A stretch of 25,346 bases of DNA from CAKAHY01 sp963522175 (GTDB taxonomy: Bacteria; Bacillota; Clostridia; Lachnospirales; Lachnospiraceae). The notes under the pieces were generated by a model. The model worked only from the letters and a program-made list of their open reading frames with translations. It was not told the origin of the DNA and did no database searches. Where the stretch lies: assembly GCA_963522175.1 (NCBI GenBank), contig CAUQXC010000016.1, positions 1 to 25,346 of the forward strand. Direction: 5' to 3'. This document shows, piece after piece, positions 15,338 through 23,615 of the stretch (its first letter is position 1; every line of letters begins with the position of its first letter). Both the position numbers and the translations under genes were made by a program.

Positions 15338-17056
15338 TTATTTGTTTTTTGCCTGTTCTTGCTCTTTAATCATTTGGTAATAATGACCTTTTTTCTTTAT
15401 CAATTCATCATGTTTTCCTATTTCTTCTATTTTTCCGTTATTCATTAAAATAATCTGGTCTGCATTTTTTATTGTATGAAGCCTGTGAGCAATAGTGAAA
15501 ACCGTCTTTCCTTTTATCAAATGGTCAAATGCTTTATTAATCTTAATTTCATTATCTGCATCTAAAGATGCTGTAAATTCATCCAATAACAATATTGGAG
15601 CATTTTTTAAAATTGCTCTGGCAATACAAATTCTCTGCTTTTCTCCACCTGAAAGTGATGTGCCGCCTTCTGAAACTTTTGTATTATATCCATCAGGTAA
15701 AGAAATAATGAACTCATGGCAACAGGCAATTTTTGAAGCTTCAACAACTTCCTCAAAAGTTGCATTTGGATTGCCTATGGAGATATTATTTAAAATAGTA
15801 TCTGATAACAAAATATTATCCTGAAATACTACGCTTACCGAATTTAATAAAAAATCCGGATTTAAATTTTTAATATTTTCTCCTCCAATGGTAATTTGCC
15901 CATCTGTTATATCCCAAAACCTTGTGATTAAATTCATTATGGTACTTTTCCCAGAACCAGATTCTCCTATCAGTGCGTTTATACTTCTTTCTTCTGCTAC
16001 AAAACTAATGTCGTGCAGAACTTCTTTATTCTTTTCATAGGAAAATGAAACATTCTCAAATCTGACTGTATAGTTTTTTAAAGCATTTTTCTTACTGTCA
16101 AAATCATATTCTTCGCAGTCCATAGCTCTATTTAAATTGTCAGAAGCTATTTTTAAGTTTTTAAGCATGATATAATATCTCTCAAATGAAATTAAAATTC
16201 CGGAAACGGCAATTCCCATAATAAAAAACGCAATCAAAGACTCAGCTTTTAAATCTCCACCCATGAGCAAATAGCTTCCGCTTAATAGTGATATTGGCAC
16301 AATAAAATTTATCAAACTTCCATATAATGCCGTTGGAATAGCCATTTTCACTTCTGTTTGAATACCATTTTTTCTGACTGCTTCCATATTGCTTTTTAAT
16401 CTGGTAAAATTTGATACCTGCATACCATAGGCTCTAAAAACCTTTATGCCATTTATATATTCCAAAACATTAGAAACCATAGTTTCATTTAGTTTTCGTT
16501 TCTGATTTTCAAGTTTTTTAGATAATCTCTCGCCCCAATGCAATATCGGTATTGATATGATGATTACTATGCACTCAGCGAAAGCAAGTCTAAAGTCAAT
16601 AAAAAAGGTTCCGACTATAAGCATTAAACAGGTAGTTATTGTTTTTATAAAAAATGGCAATGCGTGTGAAAGTAATCCTTCAAAACTACTTAAATCATTT
16701 GTTAATGTGTTTATTAAATATCCTTTACTGTTTTTGCTAAAATGACCTAAACTTAATTTTCTAAAATGATTTGCTAAGTCAGTGCGTAAAACCCCGGTTG
16801 TTAAAAAAGATTGCTCAAAAGACAAAAGATAGCTTTTCCTATATATTAAAATCCTTAACATAACGCCTATAAAGCATATCAATGTGTACTTGGAAATATA
16901 AGTGATATCTAATGTTCCATGAAAAATATCTATTATGGTCAGGTATAAAACGAAATATGTAACCATACTCCCTAATGAATCCAAGCACATAAGGAAAATA
17001 GGATAATACAGTCTATTTTTATTCTTACCTATCAGGTTATTTATGCCCTTTAACAT
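15338..17056 (-). CDS. Exporter-fold ABC half-transporter, second subunit (YbtQ-like context)
   Basis: A 572-residue fusion of a six-helix membrane domain (about 15-295) and an ATPase domain. It has Walker A GESGSGKS 364-371, signature LSGGE 468-472, Walker B ILLLDE 488-493 and H-loop His524. The ATG at 17056 has GGAGG upstream, nine bases after the first subunit's stop. It probably forms a heterodimer with that subunit. Heterodimeric exporter-fold pairs next to an AraC regulator occur in siderophore uptake (YbtPQ, IrtAB) as well as in drug export. Sequence alone does not decide the direction. Confidence 0.88.
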   Translation of the reverse strand: MLKGINNLIGKNKNRLYYPIFLMCLDSLGSMVTYFVLYLTIIDIFHGTLDITYISKYTLICFIGVMLRILIYRKSYLLSFEQSFLTTGVLRTDLANHFRKLSLGHFSKNSKGYLINTLTNDLSSFEGLLSHALPFFIKTITTCLMLIVGTFFIDFRLAFAECIVIIISIPILHWGERLSKKLENQKRKLNETMVSNVLEYINGIKVFRAYGMQVSNFTRLKSNMEAVRKNGIQTEVKMAIPTALYGSLINFIVPISLLSGSYLLMGGDLKAESLIAFFIMGIAVSGILISFERYYIMLKNLKIASDNLNRAMDCEEYDFDSKKNALKNYTVRFENVSFSYEKNKEVLHDISFVAEERSINALIGESGSGKSTIMNLITRFWDITDGQITIGGENIKNLNPDFLLNSVSVVFQDNILLSDTILNNISIGNPNATFEEVVEASKIACCHEFIISLPDGYNTKVSEGGTSLSGGEKQRICIARAILKNAPILLLDEFTASLDADNEIKINKAFDHLIKGKTVFTIAHRLHTIKNADQIILMNNGKIEEIGKHDELIKKKGHYYQMIKEQEQAKNK

Positions 17057-17065
17057 TTTTCCCTC

Positions 17066-18799
17066 CTACTCCACATAATTTTTCATATAACTTGCCCACA
17101 TTTTAGAATAGTATCCATTTATTTCTAAAAGTCTTTTATGTGTACCTTGTTCAACTATTTCCCCTTTTTCAAACACTATAATTTTATTGGCATCACATAT
17201 TGTATGAAGCCTGTGAGCAATCATAATTACTGTTTTATCTTTTAATAAATTTTTCAATGCCGTCTGAATCTTGTGTTCATTTTCAATATCCGAATATGAA
17301 GTCGCTTCATCAAAAATAACAATCGGAGCGTTTTTCAGAATTGCTCTCGCTATACTGATTCTTTGTTTTTGTCCACCTGAAAGTTTAAATCCTTCCTCTC
17401 CGATTTTGGTATCATATCCTTTTGGAAGTGTAGTAATAAAATCATGAATTTGTGCATATTTTGCTGCTTCTTTTACACTTTCTTCATCCGCCTCACTGCC
17501 CATTCTAATATTTTCAAACAAGGTATCTTCCATTAAAAATGTGTCCTGAAATACAAACGAAACCGCAGAAGTAAGAGTTTCCTCACTTAGTTCGTTTATA
17601 GGAATTCCTCCGATACAAATTTCACCTTTATCAACATTCCAATATCTCCCTATTAAGGACGCTGCTGTTGTTTTTCCTGCTCCAGAAGCTCCAACAAATG
17701 CAGTAAATGACTTAGGTTCAATCTTCATAGAGATGTTTTTTAACACAACATTCTCATCATCATATCCAAAACTGACATCATTAAATTGAATATCCAAATT
17801 TTTAGACTTCAGTTGTTCTTTTCCTACCACTTCAACCGGTATTCCAAAAAGTTTTTTTATATTGACCAATCCACTGTTTAACTCAATTCTTCCCATCGCA
17901 ATATTAAATAGGTTAAAAAATGTCCTGTAAAAACACATCGTTAGTAACATAAATATCAATAAATGTTCTGTAGAAATCAACCCATTTACATACAAAAAAC
18001 CGCCTATTGGCAATGTGAATAATATGCCTGAATCCAAAATTACTATCGTTATGGCAAGTGGATAACAAGAACACTTTGCCATTTCAACTAAACATTCCGT
18101 ATAACTTTTTGATGCAGCACTTAACTTTGCAAATTTTTCTACGGTTAATCCAAACATCTTTATAATCGGCATACAGTTAATATACTCATTTATAGAACTT
18201 AACAGCTCAGAAAAAGTATCTGTATATTTTTTAGTCAGATTAGGATACTTTTTCATCATCATTGTTGGTAGAAGCACGCCAACAACGACAGGCAGAAGCA
18301 TTGTTAATGCCATAAATACATTGATATAAAACATTATTAACATTGATATTATAGTGATAACTACTGCCTGCGTAATTTCTATTAAATTGTGTGCTATAAA
18401 CCCTTCTAATTTTTCAATATCATCAAATAATGCCGCTTTTAATTCTCCGGATGTTTTGTTATTAAAAAATCCCAAACTCACTTTTGATAAATATTCAAGG
18501 GCTTCCATCTTCAAACGGTGTATAATATTGTATGCGGCAACATGGGTGAATATCATAGTAATCGACATCAATATATTTTGCAGGATTGTTGAAAATATCA
18601 TAACTAAAGCCCATGGCAACACAGACTTAAAATCAATTTGGTTGTTGATTAAAGCTGCAATCATTTTATATAAAACAACATACGGCACAAATGATAACAA
18701 GCCGCAAATCGAACCTAAAAATATTCCAATCGCTATTTTGAATTTTTCATAGCTAAGCAGCGAAAATACATTCAACTTCTTATTACTAAAATTTTCCAT
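17066..18799 (-). CDS. Exporter-fold ABC half-transporter, first subunit (YbtP-like context)
   Basis: A 577-residue half-transporter. The membrane domain with about six helices covers residues 20-300. The ATPase domain has Walker A GASGAGKT 370-377, signature LSGGQ 473-477, Walker B IVIFDE 493-498 and H-loop His529. The D-loop region is SYSDIENE rather than the usual SALD. The ATG at 18799 has AAGAAGGTGAT five bases upstream. It leads a three-gene operon with the second subunit and the MATE gene, divergent from the AraC gene. The pair is assigned to metallophore handling only by context. Confidence 0.88.
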   Translation of the reverse strand: MENFSNKKLNVFSLLSYEKFKIAIGIFLGSICGLLSFVPYVVLYKMIAALINNQIDFKSVLPWALVMIFSTILQNILMSITMIFTHVAAYNIIHRLKMEALEYLSKVSLGFFNNKTSGELKAALFDDIEKLEGFIAHNLIEITQAVVITIISMLIMFYINVFMALTMLLPVVVGVLLPTMMMKKYPNLTKKYTDTFSELLSSINEYINCMPIIKMFGLTVEKFAKLSAASKSYTECLVEMAKCSCYPLAITIVILDSGILFTLPIGGFLYVNGLISTEHLLIFMLLTMCFYRTFFNLFNIAMGRIELNSGLVNIKKLFGIPVEVVGKEQLKSKNLDIQFNDVSFGYDDENVVLKNISMKIEPKSFTAFVGASGAGKTTAASLIGRYWNVDKGEICIGGIPINELSEETLTSAVSFVFQDTFLMEDTLFENIRMGSEADEESVKEAAKYAQIHDFITTLPKGYDTKIGEEGFKLSGGQKQRISIARAILKNAPIVIFDEATSYSDIENEHKIQTALKNLLKDKTVIMIAHRLHTICDANKIIVFEKGEIVEQGTHKRLLEINGYYSKMWASYMKNYVE

Positions 18800-18818
18800 G
18801 TAAAATCACCTTCTTTAA

Positions 18819-18851
18819 ATTATATTATTTATTATTTATAGACTATGTCAA
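18819..18851 (-). promoter_or_regulatory. Candidate promoter of the ABC-MATE operon
   Basis: On the minus strand a consensus TTGACA (18846-18851) is followed by an A/T-only -10 region. The best boxes in 18819-18828 are ATAATA at 17-base spacing and TATAAT at 21. A leader of about 20-25 bases would precede the ribosome binding site. Confidence 0.45.
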
Positions 18852-18862
18852 AATAAGAATTA

Positions 18863-18877
18863 AGTCAATAATTGACT
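18863..18877. promoter_or_regulatory. Perfect 15-bp palindrome upstream of the ABC promoter
   Basis: AGTCAAT-A-ATTGACT is a perfect inverted repeat lying 12 bases upstream of the TTGACA box of the ABC operon. It has the size of an operator for a dimeric regulator. It does not resemble the AraC repeats nearby, so a second regulator may act here. Confidence 0.4.
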
Positions 18878-18961
18878 ATTTTAGAACATACTAATATGGT
18901 TATCCTTAAAATCCTTTTATTTAAGCAGTTATAAGAGATTTTATCAGACAAAAATTAAAAT

Positions 18962-19000
18962 ATTGTGATATAAATTTAGTTGATTATGATATAAACTTGT
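18962..19000 (+). promoter_or_regulatory. AraC-type direct repeats overlapping the araC promoter
   Basis: Two copies of ATT(G/A)TGATATAAA(T/C)TT start at 18962 and 18983, 21 bp apart, which is two helical turns and typical of AraC-family sites. The second copy lies between the likely -35 box TTGATT (18980-18985) and the -10 box TAAAAT (19003-19008) of the regulator gene, with 17-base spacing. Binding there would repress the regulator's own gene and could activate the divergent operon. Confidence 0.55.
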
Positions 19001-19034
19001 GCTAAAATGATGTTTAATACGAGGAGGTGATACT

Positions 19035-20009
19035 TTGAACCGTACAGTTATTGAATATTATAAAAATTTACCTGAAAGTTTACATTTCTATAAAATTGAG
19101 GAAGAATCTGATTCAGAAAATGATTTTTATCGTATGAGTTCAGAATATGGGAATGGAACTTTGCAGATAATGAATTTTCATGGTCAGTTTTTAATTATAA
19201 TTGCAAGCTTTATCCCTAAAAGTAATTTTGAAAAAGTGGCTGAAATTAAGGAGGAATATTTTGAGATTAGTCAGTTTGAAACTGATTCAAGTTCATTTAA
19301 AGTTGGCGGCAGAAAGGTAAAGCAGGTTGACAAAGGAATCTGCTGTTACGCAAATACCCGAAAAAGTGCTTATGCTTTCTGCGAAGCTAATAAGCCTACC
19401 TGTTTCACTAAAGTTATCATAACAAAAAAATATTTCGATTCATTTTTAGAGGGATATTTTGGAAATACTTATGAATCATATAAAAGTGCTTTGGATTTTT
19501 TAATTGAAAAGCCTAATTCACCGGAATTAAACTTTGTTTTTCAACAAATCAAAGACTGTCCGGCTATAGGAAATACCAGAAAATTATATATGGAAAGCAA
19601 GGTTATCGAAATTTTATCTCTAATAATTAATACTGCCCAAAAAGAAGAAAATCGTCCATATATCTCTGTAAAGTTGGATAGAAAAGATAAGCGTTCTCTA
19701 AACAAGGTCATTACATTTATGAAAAACAATTTATCCGCTTATCCTTCCATAAAAGAATTGTCAAAAATGGCAAACATGAGTTGCTCCCGTTTTCAGATGG
19801 CATTTCGTCAGGTTTATGGAACAACCGTTTATGAATACTTAAAAGTAATGCGAATGAATTATGCTCTTTTGCTATTGCAAGATACAGACGATAAAATTTA
19901 TCATATTGCTCTAAAGGTTGGATATAAAAATGCGGGACACTTTGCAAAGATTTTCAAATCAACTTTTAAAATGAGTCCTATGGAATATCGTAATATTCAT
20001 CATATCTAA
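19035..20009 (+). CDS. AraC-family regulator, PchR/YbtA-like
   Basis: A 324-residue transcription regulator. The N-terminal sensor part contains GRKVKQVDKGICCYANT and, near 185-197, MESKVIEILSLI, which recalls PchR/YbtA-type regulators that sense siderophores. The C-terminus (about 220-322) is an AraC double helix-turn-helix: PSIKELSKMANMSCSRFQMAFR, then IALKVGYKNAGHFAKIFKS and the closing FKMSPMEYR. The start is TTG at 19035 with GAGGAGGTGAT upstream. It is divergent from the ABC-MATE operon and is followed by the Nik-type operon, so it may control both. The ligand is unknown. Confidence 0.85.
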   Translation: MNRTVIEYYKNLPESLHFYKIEEESDSENDFYRMSSEYGNGTLQIMNFHGQFLIIIASFIPKSNFEKVAEIKEEYFEISQFETDSSSFKVGGRKVKQVDKGICCYANTRKSAYAFCEANKPTCFTKVIITKKYFDSFLEGYFGNTYESYKSALDFLIEKPNSPELNFVFQQIKDCPAIGNTRKLYMESKVIEILSLIINTAQKEENRPYISVKLDRKDKRSLNKVITFMKNNLSAYPSIKELSKMANMSCSRFQMAFRQVYGTTVYEYLKVMRMNYALLLLQDTDDKIYHIALKVGYKNAGHFAKIFKSTFKMSPMEYRNIHHI

Positions 20010-20057
20010 AAGTTTTATATCGTAATATTTTTTATATCTATCACGATATTTTAACTT
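20010..20057. repeat. Inverted copies of the AraC-type site after the regulator gene
   Basis: AAGTTTTATATCGTAAT (20010-20026) is the reverse complement of ATTACGATATAAAACTT, which matches the repeats upstream of the regulator gene. ATCACGATAT...AACTT (20040-20057) forms a dyad with it. A further partial match, TTGTGATTTAATAA, lies at 20092-20105. These could be regulator sites for the Nik-type operon. The dyad has little G+C and is a poor terminator. Confidence 0.45.
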
Positions 20058-20141
20058 ATTTCAAAATAATATTATGTAAAATCTCTATTTCTTGTGATTT
20101 AATAAGCGTTTAAGGGTGTTTTAAAATTGAAATTTGTAACC

Positions 20142-20170
20142 TTGTTTATAAACTAAATAATGTGTAAAAT
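20142..20170 (+). promoter_or_regulatory. Candidate promoter of the Nik-type operon
   Basis: TTGTTT (20142-20147) and TAAAAT (20165-20170) are spaced by 17 bases. The -10 box runs into the dyad at 20166-20203, so a protein bound to the dyad would block this promoter. Confidence 0.4.
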
Positions 20171-20203
20171 GTGAGTTAGTTATATTTGTCTAACTCACAT
20201 TTT
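20166..20203 (+). terminator. 14-bp perfect dyad before the Nik-type operon (terminator or operator)
   Basis: AAAATGTGAGTTAG (20166-20179) pairs perfectly with CTAACTCACATTTT (20190-20203), with a 10-base loop and one more T, then GGG. As RNA it could end the araC transcript, although the unpaired T-run is minimal. As DNA it overlaps the candidate -10 box and start of the Nik-type promoter and would serve as an operator. I cannot choose between these. Confidence 0.5.
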
Positions 20204-20224
20204 TGGGTTAAGGGAGGTTTTATT

Positions 20225-21163
20225 TTGAGATTAATGAGTAAATTTTTTAGGTTAATACTTATATTATTCATGATAAGCCTGTTATCCTTTTTCCTTTCAA
20301 ATATATCTTCCATTGATTCAGCCGAAACTATTGCTCACCATTTATATGGCAACCCAAGTTCGGAACAAATTGAGAAAGTTAGAATCGAAAAAGGCTTGGA
20401 TAAACCTATATTTGTTCAATATACAAATTGGTTAAAAATGGCTGTAACGGGTAATTTGGGTACTTCGTATCAAACATCTAATCCTGTGGTAACTGACATT
20501 AAAGAAAAATTTTGGGCAACCATTACCCTTGTTATTGCTGCACTATTTTTTATTGTGCTTTTCACTATTCCTTTAAGTTTAGTTTCTGCTTATAAAAAAG
20601 GGGAATTTGTTGATAAACTTATACAAAATATAACGATTTTAGGTATATCCATTCCTTCTTTTTGGCTTGGTTATCTATTACTTTCATTGTTTGCAATTAC
20701 TATACCTATTTTTAGAGTAGTAGAGTATGGAAATTTCAGGAGCTTAATATTGCCATCTATAACCCTTGCAATCCCTGTAATTTCATCATCTACCAAACTA
20801 CTAAGAACTATACTGCTTGAAAACATGGAACAGGAATATGTGATATATGCAAAATCCAGAGGTTTATCTAATAAGAGGATTTTATGTAATCATATCTTAA
20901 AAAATTCACTTCCTCCAATGATTACTCTATTCTTCCAAAACATCGGTATGATGATCGCCGGAAGCGTAATTGTTGAAAGTGTTTTTTCATGGCCGGGGCT
21001 TGGCTCATATTTTATGTCATCAATTATAAATAGAGATACCCCGGCAATTACAGGGTGTATGTTGATGCTTGGAATAATATTTGTCATATCTAATTCTATT
21101 GCAGAAAACATAAATCACTTATTGAGTCCCCATATTTTTAAAGGAGAGGAATTCAATGGCTAA
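20225..21163 (+). CDS. Nik/Opp-type ABC importer permease, NikB-like
   Basis: A 312-residue permease of the dipeptide/nickel importer class with about six membrane segments. It contains the N-terminal GLDKPIFVQYTNWLKMAVTGNLG segment and the EAA loop YAKSRGLSNKRILCNHILKNSLPP, which docks on the ATPase. The start is TTG at 20225 with GGAGG seven bases upstream. A longer frame from 20186 begins inside the upstream dyad and lacks a ribosome binding site. Its end overlaps the next permease by 8 bases. It forms the membrane channel with that partner. Confidence 0.88.
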   Translation: MRLMSKFFRLILILFMISLLSFFLSNISSIDSAETIAHHLYGNPSSEQIEKVRIEKGLDKPIFVQYTNWLKMAVTGNLGTSYQTSNPVVTDIKEKFWATITLVIAALFFIVLFTIPLSLVSAYKKGEFVDKLIQNITILGISIPSFWLGYLLLSLFAITIPIFRVVEYGNFRSLILPSITLAIPVISSSTKLLRTILLENMEQEYVIYAKSRGLSNKRILCNHILKNSLPPMITLFFQNIGMMIAGSVIVESVFSWPGLGSYFMSSIINRDTPAITGCMLMLGIIFVISNSIAENINHLLSPHIFKGEEFNG

Positions 21164-21974
21164 GAAAATATTTCATAATAGACAAGCTGTTTTCAGCTTA
21201 TTATTGGTAATATTGGTTATTACAGTTGCTTTATTCGCACCTTTTATAGCACCTAACAGTCCTTATACTGTCAACATTAGCGAAAAGTTTTTACCTGCTT
21301 CGAGTACATATCCTCTTGGAACGGATCAACTGGGGCGTTGTGTATTTTCAAGATTGGTTTATGGTGCAAGATATTCATTAAGCATTGCATTTCCGACTTT
21401 ACTTATACTTGCTTTTATAAGCACCATTGTAGGAACTGTCAGTGCTTGGTTTGAAGGTGTTTTAGATAAAATAATTTTAATAGTATGTGATATCTTTATG
21501 GCATTTCCACCAATGGTTATAGTCCTTGCCCTATTAGGAATAATCGGACAGGGAGCTGTCAACTTAATAATATCCATCGTATTTTCTATGTGGATTTGGT
21601 TTGTGAAAGTAATACGCAGCTATGTATTAATAGAAAAGAGAAAAAATTACATAATTGCAGCTACGATTTCAGGCTGCAATTCTTTTGAAATTATATTTAA
21701 ACATATATTTCCTAATATTGCCCCACTAATCATTGTATATTTCAGTACCGGTATTGCAGCTATTATATTGATGATTTCCGGATACTCTTTTTTGGGTATC
21801 GGACTTGCCGATAACACTCCTGAATGGGGTGTAATGCTGTCAAATTCAAAGCAATATTTATATTCTAATCCAATGCTAATCATGTATCCCGGTCTGTGTA
21901 TTTTGCTTACTTCAGCAGGATTTAATATATTGGGAGAAGCATTAAGGGATGTACTTTCACCAAAGGAGTATTAG
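21156..21974 (+). CDS. Nik/Opp-type ABC importer permease, NikC-like
   Basis: A 272-residue permease. The N-terminus has a membrane segment followed by the family pattern APFIAPNSPY and HPLGTDxLGR-like YPLGTDQLGRCVFSRLVYGAR. The EAA-like loop is IAATISGCNSFEIIFKHIFPNIAP, with the usual conserved Ala/Gly. The ATG at 21156 has AAAGGAG upstream and overlaps the NikB-like gene, as is normal for coupled subunits. The sequence ends LGEALRDVLSPKEY, typical of this class. Confidence 0.9.
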   Translation: MAKKIFHNRQAVFSLLLVILVITVALFAPFIAPNSPYTVNISEKFLPASSTYPLGTDQLGRCVFSRLVYGARYSLSIAFPTLLILAFISTIVGTVSAWFEGVLDKIILIVCDIFMAFPPMVIVLALLGIIGQGAVNLIISIVFSMWIWFVKVIRSYVLIEKRKNYIIAATISGCNSFEIIFKHIFPNIAPLIIVYFSTGIAAIILMISGYSFLGIGLADNTPEWGVMLSNSKQYLYSNPMLIMYPGLCILLTSAGFNILGEALRDVLSPKEY

Positions 21975-21976
21975 GT

Positions 21977-22765
21977 ATGAATCCATTATTGGAAATAAAA
22001 AATTTAAAAATCATTCACCGAAAGTATAAAAAAACTCTCATTGATAATATAAATTTTGGACTTAATGATAGTGAGATCTTAGGTATTATTGGTGAAAGCG
22101 GTAGTGGTAAAACCTTAACATGCCGCTCTGTATTAAATTTATTAGACAGAAAAGCATTTGATGTAAGCGGCGAAATTCTGTTTGAAAACCAAAATCTGCT
22201 ATCTCTTTCTGATAAATCATTAAATGCCGTTAGAGGGAAAAAAATAGCATTAATAATGCAAAATCCTATGAGTGCTTTTGATCCCATGAGTAAAATAGGT
22301 AAACAAATACTTGAAACATTAAAATTACACCAAAATGCTTCAAAAAAACACCTTATGGCAAGTATAGAGGAAAATTTAACTAAATTTGGACTATCAGAAA
22401 CAGAGCGTATCCTTAATAGTTTTCCATCACAACTAAGCGGCGGCATGTTGCAAAGATTAATGGTTATATTAGCTCTAATGCTATCACCTGAGATAATCAT
22501 AGCAGATGAAACAACAACGGCACTTGACATTAAAACACAATCCATTGTTTTAGAGCAATTTATCAAAATAAAAGAATCTGGAATTTCACTCATTGTAGTT
22601 ACTCATGATTTTAGAGTTATAGCAAAATTAGCTGACAATGTGATTGTAATGAAAGATGGAATTATTATTGAAAAAGGAACTGTATTTGAAATTTTTAATT
22701 CTCCAAAGACTGATTACACTAAAAATTTACTACAAGCCAGTATTTTAAAGGGAGGAGGAATATAG
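21977..22765 (+). CDS. Importer ATPase, NikD-like
   Basis: A 262-residue ABC ATPase. It has Walker A GESGSGKT 39-46, the Q-loop in IMQNPMSAFDP, signature LSGGM 153-157, Walker B IIIADE 173-178 and the switch histidine in THDFRVI. The LSGGM signature is usual for NikD/DppD-type subunits. The C-terminus is short and lacks the long cysteine-containing extension of the DppD/OppD type, which fits NikD better. The start is two bases after the NikC-like stop, with AAAGGAG inside that gene. Confidence 0.88.
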   Translation: MNPLLEIKNLKIIHRKYKKTLIDNINFGLNDSEILGIIGESGSGKTLTCRSVLNLLDRKAFDVSGEILFENQNLLSLSDKSLNAVRGKKIALIMQNPMSAFDPMSKIGKQILETLKLHQNASKKHLMASIEENLTKFGLSETERILNSFPSQLSGGMLQRLMVILALMLSPEIIIADETTTALDIKTQSIVLEQFIKIKESGISLIVVTHDFRVIAKLADNVIVMKDGIIIEKGTVFEIFNSPKTDYTKNLLQASILKGGGI

Positions 22766-22766
22766 A

Positions 22767-23546
22767 ATGATTGTTGTAGAACATTTGAGTAGAAAATATC
22801 CTTGTTTGGGAGCAAATAAGAAAGATTTCATATCAGTAAATGATGTTTCATTTTCACTATTACCTAATACTTCTTATGCTTTGGTGGGTGAAAGTGGCAG
22901 TGGCAAAAGTACATTATCAATGATGTTATCTGCAATAATTCCTCCCAGTAACGGAACTATTCATTTTAACAATAAAAATATCTGGTCAATGACTAAAGAA
23001 GAAATTCTTATAATGAGAAAAAATGTTCAATTAGTCCTTCAGGATAGCTCAGGAGCTTTAGATCCAAAAAAAACTATTATTGACAGCCTATATGAGCCGT
23101 TACATAAGTTATGTAATTTAACAAAAAGCGAAATATATTCAACGATTATATCCACACTTGTTAAAATGGAGCTTCCCGAATCAGTTTTATCAAAATATCC
23201 TCATGAATTATCAGGTGGGCAGCAAAGTCGAGTCTGTATAGCAAGAGCTATATGTGTTGAACCCAAGTATATTATATTTGATGAATCTGTAAGCGGATTA
23301 GATGCAACTGTAAGAAAGAAAATATTAGATCTTCTGATAGAAATACGAAAACAAAGGAAAATTACTTACTTATTCATTACTCATGATATAGATGTTGCTC
23401 TATATATGGCAAGCCACATATTTGTTATGAAAGGAGGAAAAATAATAGAAGAAATATCCAATGCCACTTCATATGATTCATTTCATGGAGAATACTCAAG
23501 GGAATTAATTGCCTCACTTCCCCCTGATACTCCCTATGGCAGATGA
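22767..23546 (+). CDS. Importer ATPase, NikE-like
   Basis: A 259-residue ABC ATPase pairing with the NikD-like subunit. It has Walker A GESGSGKS 41-48, Q-loop LVLQDSSGALDPKKT, signature LSGGQ 148-152, Walker B YIIFDE 168-173, D-loop SGLDA and switch histidine THDIDV. The ATG at 22767 has GGGAGGAGG upstream and follows the previous stop by one base. It closes the coupled permease-ATPase set. The lipoprotein gene starts 69 bases later. Confidence 0.88.
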   Translation: MIVVEHLSRKYPCLGANKKDFISVNDVSFSLLPNTSYALVGESGSGKSTLSMMLSAIIPPSNGTIHFNNKNIWSMTKEEILIMRKNVQLVLQDSSGALDPKKTIIDSLYEPLHKLCNLTKSEIYSTIISTLVKMELPESVLSKYPHELSGGQQSRVCIARAICVEPKYIIFDESVSGLDATVRKKILDLLIEIRKQRKITYLFITHDIDVALYMASHIFVMKGGKIIEEISNATSYDSFHGEYSRELIASLPPDTPYGR

Positions 23547-23615
23547 ACTTACAAAAAACATCAGTTTCAGTAGTAAGCAAGTAATTACAAACAACTAAAG
23601 AAAGGACGTGTATTT

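Noticed and set aside
17066..18799. Calling the ABC pair a multidrug exporter by default
   Set aside because: The fold does not tell direction. The AraC neighbour and importer operon favour metallophore uptake, so the call is left open.
22015..22593. 192-codon minus-strand frame inside the NikD-like gene
   Set aside because: It overlaps a complete ABC ATPase with all motifs, and its translation has no recognisable domain.
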